Positions 17,232 to 24,824 of a stretch of 64,000 nucleotides of DNA are shown piece by piece (position 1 is the first letter of the stretch; each line of letters opens with the position of its first letter). This DNA is from Pseudomonadales bacterium (lineage in GTDB: Bacteria > Pseudomonadota > Gammaproteobacteria > Pseudomonadales > Azotimanducaceae). The stretch covers positions 1 through 64,000 of the forward strand of contig JAHRVQ010000062.1 in the NCBI GenBank assembly GCA_019090615.1. Reading direction: 5' to 3'. A model generated the notes under the pieces. The model did no database searches. It saw nothing but the letters and a program-made list of their open reading frames with translations, and was not told the DNA's origin. A program made the translations under genes and the position numbers.

Positions 17232-17996
17232 ATGCCATATTCAATCGCTGGTCCTTCTTACCCCGCCCTACCTTCCCTGGATGGAATAAATAAAGTTACG
17301 GATGCTATTAGTAGCGGGGAGCAGGTCACATTTCGTAGTAACGCTGCCGAAGCAGCCATTTCCGGTCGCCAGGATACCGCCATAGGCGAAGCAACCGTTT
17401 CCATTCGCAATGCCACTAGTCAGATTTCCTCCTTACAAAAGGCTGACCAGGACCTCGGCCAGGCAGGTGAACTGCTGCAACAGGCCCAGGCACTTGCCGT
17501 TCAATCAGAGAACGGGGCGTTATCAAGCAGCGACAAAGATGTTATTAAAAATCAGGCCCAGGGGCGATTGGATGAAGCAACCGCGTTGCTTGAGAAGGCG
17601 ACATTTAATGGCAATCCACAGTTCGGCAATGGCCAAACCGACACGGGGGAGTCAAGTCAGCAGGGTATTGATATTAACAGCCTCCAGGAAAAACTTGAAA
17701 GTTTAAGGGATTCAGGCTCACCACTTGATCAGGAGGCGCTTGCTGACTTACAAAATGAAGTCAGTTCTGCCAGAGCAGATCTAGGGGCTCAGCAAAATGC
17801 GGTGGAATCACAAATTGATGGTTTTCAAAACGAGGTTGTGCAGCGTAGTGAATCACGCAGCGCGATATCAGATACCGACTATGCCGAACAGTTTGCAAAA
17901 CTTATCCAAGAAGAAATTGCCTTTGAGGCCAGTGTCAAAGTCTTCAATCATCGCCGCCTGGCCGAAGAATCTATTATCAATCTTCTGACTGAATAG
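17232..17996 (+). CDS. Flagellin-like protein without D2/D3 domains
   Basis: 254 residues, polar and helical. Residues about 30-125 follow the flagellin N-terminal pattern (SNAAEAAISGRQDTAIGEA, then ISSLQKADQDLGQAGELLQQ, LAVQSENG, FNGNPQF). Residues about 185-254 follow the C-terminal pattern (ARADLGAQQNAVESQIDGFQ then SRSAISDTDYAEQFAKLIQ). Between them is only a short Gln/Ser/Asp-rich linker, so the variable outer domains are missing. The N-terminal 28 residues differ from true flagellins (no MA-INTN start), and the end (HRRLAEESIINLLTE) also departs. No other flagellar gene is nearby. Possible roles are a minor filament or capping component, or a repurposed coiled-coil protein. Its 3' end overlaps the convergent DUF5610 gene by 20 bases. 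Confidence 0.75.
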   Translation: MPYSIAGPSYPALPSLDGINKVTDAISSGEQVTFRSNAAEAAISGRQDTAIGEATVSIRNATSQISSLQKADQDLGQAGELLQQAQALAVQSENGALSSSDKDVIKNQAQGRLDEATALLEKATFNGNPQFGNGQTDTGESSQQGIDINSLQEKLESLRDSGSPLDQEALADLQNEVSSARADLGAQQNAVESQIDGFQNEVVQRSESRSAISDTDYAEQFAKLIQEEIAFEASVKVFNHRRLAEESIINLLTE

Positions 17997-18600
17997 CCGC
18001 TGCGGCAAATTCATCTAAGCCTTCCATCACCAGGTCGAAGGTGAGATTGATATTGGTTTCTAGTTCGCCTTCTAAGACACCGAGCCCGGAAAGAATTTGC
18101 TGCGCTTCTGCAAATCCTTTTTCGACCCCAGAGGTGATCACTGCAACAAATTTATCCACCTGTTGCGTCAGTGAATCCTGAGGTTGCTGCTGCTGGTATA
18201 AGCCAAACAAACCAGTAGCAAAACTAACTATTCTGTTTGCGGTCGCCTGTGGCGAAACATCCACGCCGTTAGCCTCACCGCGTTGTATCGCATTGTCACC
18301 AAGATAAGGCGCCACCGCCTCATTAATCTGATCAATTGCTGCCTGATAGGCCAAATTCAAGGGTGCCTGATCAATGCTGAAACCAGGCCCAGTATTATTA
18401 CCCACCTTATTTTGACCCACTGATAGTGTCAGGGCCAAATTAATCTGCTCACTAGAACGATGACTAGACCTGCCTGTCGGTACAGACGAACCCGTGTCTG
18501 GTAAAGACTGATTCTTTATAGATTGACTCTTTATAGATTGACTGTCTATAGATTGACGGTGTAACGATTGATAGTTAGCAATATTATTAATACTCAGCAT
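17977..18600 (-). CDS. DUF5610 domain protein
   Basis: 207 residues from ATG 18600 (MLSINNIANYQ); a longer start at 18660 is possible. The N-terminal third is low complexity with a five-residue QSI(K/D)(S/N) repeat. The rest matches DUF5610: PLNLAYQAAIDQINEAVAPYLG, NGVDVSPQATANRIVSFATGLF, and SGVEKGFAEAQQILSGLGVLEG. The function of DUF5610 is unknown; members are short, soluble and without signal peptide. It faces the flagellin-like gene tail to tail with a 20-base overlap. This may mean antisense interplay or a conserved pair. Confidence 0.75.
   Translation of the reverse strand: MLSINNIANYQSLHRQSIDSQSIKSQSIKNQSLPDTGSSVPTGRSSHRSSEQINLALTLSVGQNKVGNNTGPGFSIDQAPLNLAYQAAIDQINEAVAPYLGDNAIQRGEANGVDVSPQATANRIVSFATGLFGLYQQQQPQDSLTQQVDKFVAVITSGVEKGFAEAQQILSGLGVLEGELETNINLTFDLVMEGLDEFAAAAIQSED
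18506..18565 (-). repeat. 15-bp tandem repeat in the DUF5610 gene
   Basis: About four copies of GATTGACTCTTTATA-type sequence with small changes, encoding the QSIKS/QSIDS units near the N-terminus of the DUF5610 protein. In-frame copy number change would alter only the linker length. Confidence 0.7.
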
Positions 18601-18908
18601 AACAACACTCGAAGGGCAACAACTGCCCGGCAAAAAAATTTCCAACAATAAGGCCAACATGAATAGCCCCAGGCAGACTCACCACCGATGACTTGAAAAT
18701 TCCTTTTCTTTCCGGTCCTATTTTATTTCTGTTTCTAGCCAATGTATCGGCCACATTCGCTAAAACTACAGTGCCGTTGATCCATGCAATTGCTGTTGTC
18801 ATACCACTAATCACGAATTTTTTCTGAAGGATCATCTCATCACACGATCCAGCACTATTAGCTATTTATGCGTGATATCATAATTTTATTTTCAAAGGAT
18901 ATACCTAC
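18601..18908. other. Divergent spacer DUF5610 / MFS permease
   Basis: No convincing gene. An 82-codon minus-strand frame ends inside DUF5610 and has no recognisable content. AAAGGA at 18895-18900 is the ribosome binding site of the permease. Confidence 0.35.
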
Positions 18909-20135
18909 TTGCCTGAAGCGCCATACTGGTATCGGTGGTTAGTATTGTTTGGTGTATGGGTCCAGTATCTAACCTTCGGACTTGTTGCAACGAGCCTGGC
19001 CCCTATAGTTGGACTTGTTGAGTCAGATCTTTCCCTGTCCCATGTACAAATGGGCACAATAATGGGCGCCTGGCAACTGGTGTATATCGCCTCAGCAATC
19101 CCATGTGGCATGCTGCTTGATAAAATAGGCCCGCGCTGGGCGCTGATGGTTGGCGCTTTACTAATTGCGGCTTCGGTATTCGCCCGTGGCAGCGCGGATA
19201 ACTTCAACGCACTCATCCTGGCAGTGATGTTATTTGGCCTCGGCGGGCCCATAATTTCGAGCGGCGCACCCAAAGTTGTTAGCCAATGGTTTACCGGTTC
19301 CTCACGTGGACTTGCCATGGGCATTTACATGACAGGCCCTGCTATTGGCGGCATCATCTCGTTAACCCTGACCCATCCACTGCTGCTGCCCTTACTCGAC
19401 AATGCCTGGCAAAACGTCATGTTTCTCTGGGCGGGTGTTACTGCGGCTGGCAGTATCATCTGGTTCGTAATCACCACTCACCCAGCAATGAAATTAAGCA
19501 CAGATGCCGAAGTCGTCAACAACCCGGTGCCCCAAACCAGAATACTGCTACGTCTGCTTAAAGAGCCAGCCGTAGTAATGGTATTGTTGATGGGTGTTGG
19601 GGTATTTATGTTTAATCACGGCTTGAACAACTGGTTACCTGAATTACTCCGTGCAAATGGCATGACTTTAATAGAATCAGGGTATTGGGCGGCGATACCT
19701 ACGGTTATTGGGCTAATGGGTTCATTGTTAATTCCACGCCTTGCAACACCAGACCGGCGGTTTCAAATTCTTATTGGCCTGAGTATAGCGGCAGGCAGCG
19801 CAAGCCTGTTATTACAATTCCAGGCACAGCCGGTATTACTTACCGGCCTCGTCTTACAGGGTATCGCCAGATCCTCATTAATGACTGTGCTGGTATTGAT
19901 CCTGGTAGAATTACCAGCAATTAACGAACGAGAAATCGGTGTTGCCACTGGGCTGTTCTTTTCTGCCGCTGAAGTCGGCGGCGTGCTTGGCCCTTTGTCA
20001 CTGGGATTATTGTACGACTGGACCCACGACTTCGACAGTGGGCTGTTTCTGTTAACCGCCATTGCCGTTGCGCTAACCATTGGCGCCGCCAGGTTAAGTC
20101 ACAGTGATAAATTAGCCCGAGCCTCGGGTGATTAA
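18909..20135 (+). CDS. MFS permease (CynX/NimT-like)
   Basis: 408 residues from TTG 18909, which has AAAGGA eight bases upstream; no ATG stands near the expected start. Twelve hydrophobic helices are apparent, with the MFS loop motif GMLLDKIGPRWALMVGALL between helices 2 and 3, and a central polar loop near residues 195-210 (TDAEVVNNPVPQTR). This type takes up small organic anions or drugs with protons. Substrate unknown. It is followed by an MBL-like gene on the same strand, 127 bases away. Confidence 0.85.
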   Translation: MPEAPYWYRWLVLFGVWVQYLTFGLVATSLAPIVGLVESDLSLSHVQMGTIMGAWQLVYIASAIPCGMLLDKIGPRWALMVGALLIAASVFARGSADNFNALILAVMLFGLGGPIISSGAPKVVSQWFTGSSRGLAMGIYMTGPAIGGIISLTLTHPLLLPLLDNAWQNVMFLWAGVTAAGSIIWFVITTHPAMKLSTDAEVVNNPVPQTRILLRLLKEPAVVMVLLMGVGVFMFNHGLNNWLPELLRANGMTLIESGYWAAIPTVIGLMGSLLIPRLATPDRRFQILIGLSIAAGSASLLLQFQAQPVLLTGLVLQGIARSSLMTVLVLILVELPAINEREIGVATGLFFSAAEVGGVLGPLSLGLLYDWTHDFDSGLFLLTAIAVALTIGAARLSHSDKLARASGD

Positions 20136-20262
20136 GCAAAAAGTCAGGCTTGTTGGCTGCAACGGGAGATCGGCTAAATTGCACAGCGTAGTAATAGTCA
20201 TTCCCAATCTATTTACAGTATGATATCAGCTAAAGCGCCTTCACCGCGAGAGGTAACGCCCA

Positions 20263-20862
20263 ATGAAAGCTCTGCACAAAGACAACCTTTTCTGTTGGAG
20301 TCAATTCGACCAGGAACGAAATATAGATTTCCATAGTTACTTGTGGCTAAACGCCAGTGGCAACATCATTTTTGACCCGCTACCCATGTCCGAGCATGAT
20401 CAGCATCATCTACAGACACTCGGTAACGTTAACACCATCATAATTTCGAATTCTGACCATATCCGTCACGCAGTTGAGCTAGCGGCAGTAACCGGGGCTG
20501 AAATATGGGGGCCAATCGGCGAGCAGGCAAACTTCCCCGTTGCCTGTAGCAAATGGTTAGGAGAGTTCATATCAGTCATGCCTGGTCTGGATGTATATGC
20601 TTTAACAGGATCAAAAACCCCTGGCGAGTTAGCATTTGTCATAGAAGGTGAAACACTGATTACCGGTGACCTGATCAGGGCACATAGCGGCGGTAAGTTA
20701 TGCCTGTTGCCTGCAGCTAAGTTAACAGACCTACAGCAAGCCCAGGACGCCGTTAAACGACTGGCTAACCTTGAAGCCATCACCGCTGTATTACCCGGTG
20801 ACGGCTGGCCAATTTTCAGAGGCGGCAAACAAGCCCTGAGTGAGCTGGTTGCTACGTTCTAA
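20263..20862 (+). CDS. Metallo-beta-lactamase-fold protein with degenerate metal site
   Basis: 199 residues with the order of strands of the MBL fold: SYLWLNASGNIIFDPLPM, then TIIISNSDHIRHAVELA where active enzymes have THxHxDH, KTPGELAFVIEGETLITGDLI, and AVLPGDGWPIF where active enzymes have GHG. Only one His of the usual motif remains (DHIRHA has D and H, but the HxH part is NSD), and the later His is replaced by Asp. Either an inactive relative or one with different metal ligands. It has no signal peptide. Function unknown. Confidence 0.7.
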   Translation: MKALHKDNLFCWSQFDQERNIDFHSYLWLNASGNIIFDPLPMSEHDQHHLQTLGNVNTIIISNSDHIRHAVELAAVTGAEIWGPIGEQANFPVACSKWLGEFISVMPGLDVYALTGSKTPGELAFVIEGETLITGDLIRAHSGGKLCLLPAAKLTDLQQAQDAVKRLANLEAITAVLPGDGWPIFRGGKQALSELVATF

Positions 20863-20982
20863 GGCTGATGCCTGTACGCCCAGCACACTCAAGATAAAAG
20901 TTTTCTCAACGCCCGCCCTAACCGGTTAAATGCCGTCAACTAAACCCGCCAGCCGCTACAGTTATTTTCACCATCAGTTGCA

Positions 20983-22128
20983 CTAACGCTGTTTAACAGC
21001 ACCACTATTCTGCAGCCGCGTTATGTCCTCAGCTGAGAAACCCCAGTCTGCCAGGCCCTTAGCCGTATGTTCACCCGCATGTTCAGGCGCCGTGGTCACT
21101 TGTGACGGCGTACGCTGAAATTTTGGTGCTGGGCCTGGTTGAGGAACGCCATCCAGTTCCACAAAACTGCCCCGCTGCACATTCTGCGGGTGCGCCATTG
21201 CCTCTGACATGCGCAGTACGGGGGCAAAACAAACATCTATTTGCTCTAACAACTCGGTCCACTCTGCGCGGGTCCGAGTTATAAATATTTCGCCGAATTT
21301 CTGCCGCATCATTGGCCACTGCTTACGGTCTTTCTGCGCCGGCAGCTCACTACTGTCTAGCCCCAGGGTTTCAAGCAGACGCTTATAGAACTGCGGCTCA
21401 TTGGAGCCGATACAAATATGCTCACCGTCACTGGTCTCGTAAGTATTGTAGTGATGGCAACCACCATCAAGTCGGTTTGATTCTCGATCTTCGTTAAATG
21501 CACCCGCTGCAAGCGAACCATAAGCTGAAGTCATCAAAGAGGCCGCACCTTCCACCATCGAGGTATCAACCACCTGGCCCAAACCGGATTTCTTTGCCTC
21601 AATATAAGCCGCCAGGGCACCCAACGCCATGTACATAGCGCCACCGCCAAAGTCACCGATTAAGTTTAATGGTGGCACCGGCCCATTTTCCTTGGTACCA
21701 ATAGCATGCAGTGCGCCAGTCAGTGCAATGTAATTAATATCATGGCCAGCGGTGTGGGCAATAGGTCCGTCCTGACCCCAGCCGGTCATACGGCCATAAA
21801 CAATCTGCGCATTACGCGCGAAAACTACATCTGGGCCTAATCCCAGCCGTTCCATAACCCCTGGACGAAAACCTTCAATCAAAATATCGGCGTTATCACA
21901 CAGTTGCAGCGCGGTTTCCACCCCTTCAGGGTTTTTCAGATCAACCGCGATATTCATCCGGCCGCGCAACAAAGTGTTAAAGCGCGGTTGCATTGGCTCA
22001 TTATCGACGTTCGCGACACGATCCAGACGAATAACATCGGCACCCATATCAGCCAGTAACATACAACACATTGGCCCCGGGCCAATGCCCGCAAATTCTA
22101 CAACCTTAACGCCATCAAGTGGTCCCAT
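20983..22128 (-). CDS. Alpha-methylacyl-CoA racemase-like class III CoA-transferase
   Basis: 381 residues; AAGGAG precedes ATG 22128. The start MGPLDGVKVVEFAGIGPGPMCCMLLADMG and the segment RGRMNIAVDLKNPEG, GRMTGWGQDGPIAHTAGHDINYI, plus NLIGDFGGGAMYMALGALAA are those of the AMACR/Mcr branch. In this branch the GxGPG start and the His/Asp pair (AGHD; GDFGG) take part in 2-methylacyl-CoA epimerisation, needed before beta-oxidation of branched acids such as sterol side chains. CoA-transfer activity is the alternative. Consistent with the nearby catabolic genes. Convergent with the MBL-like gene. Confidence 0.88.
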   Translation of the reverse strand: MGPLDGVKVVEFAGIGPGPMCCMLLADMGADVIRLDRVANVDNEPMQPRFNTLLRGRMNIAVDLKNPEGVETALQLCDNADILIEGFRPGVMERLGLGPDVVFARNAQIVYGRMTGWGQDGPIAHTAGHDINYIALTGALHAIGTKENGPVPPLNLIGDFGGGAMYMALGALAAYIEAKKSGLGQVVDTSMVEGAASLMTSAYGSLAAGAFNEDRESNRLDGGCHHYNTYETSDGEHICIGSNEPQFYKRLLETLGLDSSELPAQKDRKQWPMMRQKFGEIFITRTRAEWTELLEQIDVCFAPVLRMSEAMAHPQNVQRGSFVELDGVPQPGPAPKFQRTPSQVTTAPEHAGEHTAKGLADWGFSAEDITRLQNSGAVKQR

Positions 22129-22449
22129 GGTTTTTCTCCTTTAAATGATTATGTTGGGCATGCCGGCGCGCAAGGTGGCTCCGCCCAGCTGGACTGCGCC
22201 ATGTGTTTTTGCACATTCGCAGCCGTGCGTAAAATATCGTTAGAATATACAAAACTTAAGGACATAGGTACAAAAAGCCCGATCGATAAGGCCGCAACAC
22301 CACAAGAATGATCAAACTGGATTTCACTATGGTACGCTACGGCAATATAAAGCCTCTATGAGTCCAACTAGCAGCACGCTGAATCCACAAGGATTAATCA
22401 AACGCGCACTAGAATTGACAACTAAATTGACCACTAAACGGGAGATAAC
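22129..22449. other. Divergent spacer racemase / glutathione S-transferase
   Basis: No gene seen in 321 bases. It holds the ribosome binding sites of both flanking genes and a partial direct repeat AATTGACAACTAAATTGACC before the transferase gene, which may include its promoter. Confidence 0.35.
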
Positions 22450-23070
22450 ATGATCAAGCTACATGGTTTTACTATCAGTAATTATTTCAATATGGCCAAG
22501 ATGGCATTACTTGAAAAAGATATCGCATTTGAATTTGTTAATGTACAGCCCAATCAGGAAGAAGATCACCTCGCCAGGAGCCCAATGGGCAAAGTTCCTT
22601 TTATTGAGACCAGCGAGGGTTTTATCAGCGAAACCAATGTTATTTTTGACTACCTTGAGGACCTGGGTAAAGGTCCATCGCTATACCCCGCAGATCCTTT
22701 CGAGCGCGCCAAAACCCGTGAATTAATTAAAGAAATAGAACTTTATATTGAACTCCCCGCCCGCACCTGTCTGGCAGAGGCTTTTTTTGGCGGCTCGGTG
22801 AGTGATGAGACCAAAGAAAAAGCCAAAGTCGCCCTAAAGCTGGGTATTGCCTGCCTGAAGCGCCGCGGCAAATTTGCGCCCTATGTAGCTGGTGACAGCT
22901 TCACCTACGCCGATATTATGTTTGCCTATTCATTAAATTTGGCCAGGGGCTGCGCTAAACGTGTTCTGGACATGGACCTGCTGGAAGACTTTGCCTCAGC
23001 TGAATCACTGCTTGCACTAATTGCCAGCCGAGACTCAGCAAAACTTATTGCCGCTGACCAGAAACGTTAA
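22450..23070 (+). CDS. Glutathione S-transferase family protein
   Basis: 206 residues with GGGAGA eight bases before ATG. Thioredoxin-like N-terminal domain: KLHGFTISNYFNMAKMALLEKDIAFEFVNV, the cis-Pro motif GKVPFIE and ETNVIFDYLE that binds the glutathione gamma-glutamyl part. The all-helical C-terminal domain starts near residue 85, with the N-capping-like SFTYADIMFAYSL. The usual catalytic Ser/Cys/Tyr could be Ser10 or Tyr12. It would conjugate or reduce an electrophile with glutathione; substrate unknown. Immediately downstream begins the broken restriction locus on the opposite strand. Confidence 0.88.
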   Translation: MIKLHGFTISNYFNMAKMALLEKDIAFEFVNVQPNQEEDHLARSPMGKVPFIETSEGFISETNVIFDYLEDLGKGPSLYPADPFERAKTRELIKEIELYIELPARTCLAEAFFGGSVSDETKEKAKVALKLGIACLKRRGKFAPYVAGDSFTYADIMFAYSLNLARGCAKRVLDMDLLEDFASAESLLALIASRDSAKLIAADQKR

Positions 23071-23094
23071 CCGCTTAATAGGCACGGCGCAGGT

Positions 23095-23380
23095 GAACGT
23101 TATGCGTTCACTTTTTCCTGGGAAAACATTCTCACCATTATACAGCGCCACGTTGCCTATAGTTCCATTGATGGAAACAAGAATTGTCCTATCATTTAGA
23201 TCTTTTCTATACTTCTTAAATTCTTCCTCAGAGCAGCGCTTCGTCTTTTCGTTTATTTAAATTATTGCTATTGATGAAATAATATTCACCGCTGTCTTCA
23301 TACTCTGGAGTGCCATACAGTCCATCGCCTGGTTTAGATGTTATGTCTTCGAGCTTAACCTGCGGCTAATCAACACTCAT
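23095..23380 (-). pseudogene. hsdS: hsdS fragment (type I restriction specificity subunit), frameshifted
   Basis: Two frames on the minus strand carry pieces of a target recognition domain: first VKLEDITSKPGDGLYGTPEY then EDSGEYYFINSNNL, closed by TGA, then in another frame EEEFKKYRKDLNDRTILVSI followed by NGTIGNVALYNGENVFPGKS. These are typical of the first TRD of HsdS. The start is also broken: ATG at the hsdM tail junction reads MSVD then TAG. The remaining two thirds of hsdS are absent, cut by the glutathione S-transferase end. Loss of hsdS would leave any methylase here without a specificity partner. Confidence 0.7.
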
Positions 23381-23492
23381 AACCCAACCTCGCGAAGTTC
23401 GTTTTAATCTCTGCCTCCAAACGATCAAATCCTTCAAACCGTATTTTCATTTGCTCCATTAATATTTCCAACAAATCATTATTCCGCATCAT
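23370..23492 (-). pseudogene. Second hsdM C-terminal tail (40-codon ORF)
   Basis: A small open frame starts within the last codons of the DUF1016 gene and ends DRLEAEIKTNFARLGYEC, which parallels DRLEAEIKANLAGLGYEC at the native end of the hsdM at 24.8 kb. Both copies end at the same overlapping GGTTATGAGTGTT junction with the next gene. The DNA differs at many third positions, so it is not a recent copy but the end of a different hsdM, presumably left by recombination between two type I loci. It could be translated as a tiny protein. Confidence 0.6.
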
Positions 23493-24549
23493 CCACACCT
23501 TGCAATTTTTGATCTGCTAGCTGCTGCTGTACCCTGGCTCGCTGACTCTCTAACGCTTGTTTAAGTTCTTCTTCACTGGGCAGTTGTGTCATATATTTAG
23601 AGGCAAATAGCTGTTTTTGGTCGCTAAGCACGGAGTACTTCACGACGGCTTCGCTTTTTTCACTGCACAGGACTAAACCAATGGTGGGGTTATCATCGCG
23701 GCCTTTGTATTGCTCATCATAAAGGCGTACATAGGTGTCCATTTGCCCAACATCTTGATGCTTGAGTTTGCCGATTTTTAGATCGATCAGTAAAAAGCAT
23801 TTAAGTTTGAAGTTGTAAAATACCAGGTCGATATAAAAGTCTTCATCATCAAATCGAATGCGCTGTTGGCGCTCGACAAAAGCAAAACCTTTGCCTAGTT
23901 CAAGTAAAAACTGCTGTAGATTGTTAATAATCCCTTGTTCTAAATTGCTTTCCTGGTAGCCTTTATCTTCTAAATTTAAGAAATCGAGAATATAAGGGTC
24001 ACGCAGATATTCCCTGGGGCTTTCAGTTAAAGGCGAAGTGTTGTCATGGGCTTCTTGTTCTACTGGGGCTTTGTCTTTACTGGCCAGTAGGCGTTCATAA
24101 TAGAGCGTGCCTATTTGCCGTTCCAGGGCCCGGACACTCCAGTTTTGCTTGATGGCTTGTTGCTGGTACCACTGGCGGGCTTGTTGATTTTCGATCCTTA
24201 ACAAGGTGCGGTAATGGGTCCAGCTTAATTCGAGACTCAGTGCGTCTCGAATTGGAAAGCCCTTATAAAAACGACGCATAGTCCGCAAATTGGTTACATC
24301 AAAGCCTTTGCCAAAGCGCTGGCTTAGCTGCTGTGATAAGTTTTTGAGCTGTGCTTTGCCATATTCTGCTCGGGCTTGCCCTTGCTGCTCATGCTCGACA
24401 ATCAAGCGGCCTATTTGCCAGTAGGCCTGTACCATTTGGCTATTAACCGTTTGCTTTACCTGGTTTCTGGCTTGCTCAACAATTTGTAAGGCTTGCTCAA
24501 ATAGGCTGTTTGGTCCGCTTAAATCGGCCACGCCTTTATTCTTAGTCAT
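23479..24549 (-). CDS. DUF1016/YhcG-family PDDEXK nuclease-like protein
   Basis: 356 residues from ATG 24549, which overlaps the upstream stop (ATGA). The N-terminal DUF1016_N part (AYWQIGRLIVEHEQQGQARAEYG, LRTMRRFYKGF, LSWTHYRTLLRI) is followed by a C-terminal PD-(D/E)xK nuclease core: FAFVERQQRIRFDDEDFYID, then LVFYNFKLKCFLLIDLKIGK. These proteins occur inside type I restriction loci and other defence islands. Their exact role is unclear, with DNA cleavage or recombination proposed. This is the only gene of the local hsd group that looks fully intact. Confidence 0.88.
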   Translation of the reverse strand: MTKNKGVADLSGPNSLFEQALQIVEQARNQVKQTVNSQMVQAYWQIGRLIVEHEQQGQARAEYGKAQLKNLSQQLSQRFGKGFDVTNLRTMRRFYKGFPIRDALSLELSWTHYRTLLRIENQQARQWYQQQAIKQNWSVRALERQIGTLYYERLLASKDKAPVEQEAHDNTSPLTESPREYLRDPYILDFLNLEDKGYQESNLEQGIINNLQQFLLELGKGFAFVERQQRIRFDDEDFYIDLVFYNFKLKCFLLIDLKIGKLKHQDVGQMDTYVRLYDEQYKGRDDNPTIGLVLCSEKSEAVVKYSVLSDQKQLFASKYMTQLPSEEELKQALESQRARVQQQLADQKLQGVDDAE

Positions 24550-24824
24550 TCCAGCACCTCCCAATAACCACCGTTGGCACTAATTTTCTCCGAACCTTTC
24601 TCCGAACTTTTCTCCGTACTTTTCTCCGAACTTTTTCCCGACGTTTTCCCCGACGTTTTCCCCGACGTTTTTTGACTCCCATTATTTGTAGGTGGGGCAG
24701 GTCTTGGAAAAACCCAGTCTATAAAATCACCGGTAGCAAGGCCCTTGGGCAGCTGAGATTTTAACTCTAAGGTTTTGCTTTCCCCCTGTTGTATTTGCTG
24801 TAACAGAATGTTTTTAACACTCAT
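24546..24824 (-). pseudogene. AlbA_2/Schlafen-like DNA-binding protein, internally deleted
   Basis: From ATG 24824 the frame gives 92 residues. The start (NILLQQIQQGESKTLELKSQLP) is the beginning of an AlbA_2 domain, but after about 30 residues it jumps to a Lys/Ser/Glu repeat (KTSGKTSGKSSEKSTEKSSE) like the linker near the C-terminal winged helix of such proteins. The central 200-300 residues are missing. Its ATG overlaps the native hsdM stop. Because of the hsdM frameshift it is at present fused in frame to hsdM. Confidence 0.55.

Noticed and set aside
18587-18835. 82-aa minus-strand ORF upstream of DUF5610
   Set aside because: No motif, no ribosome binding site, overlaps the DUF5610 start; taken as chance.
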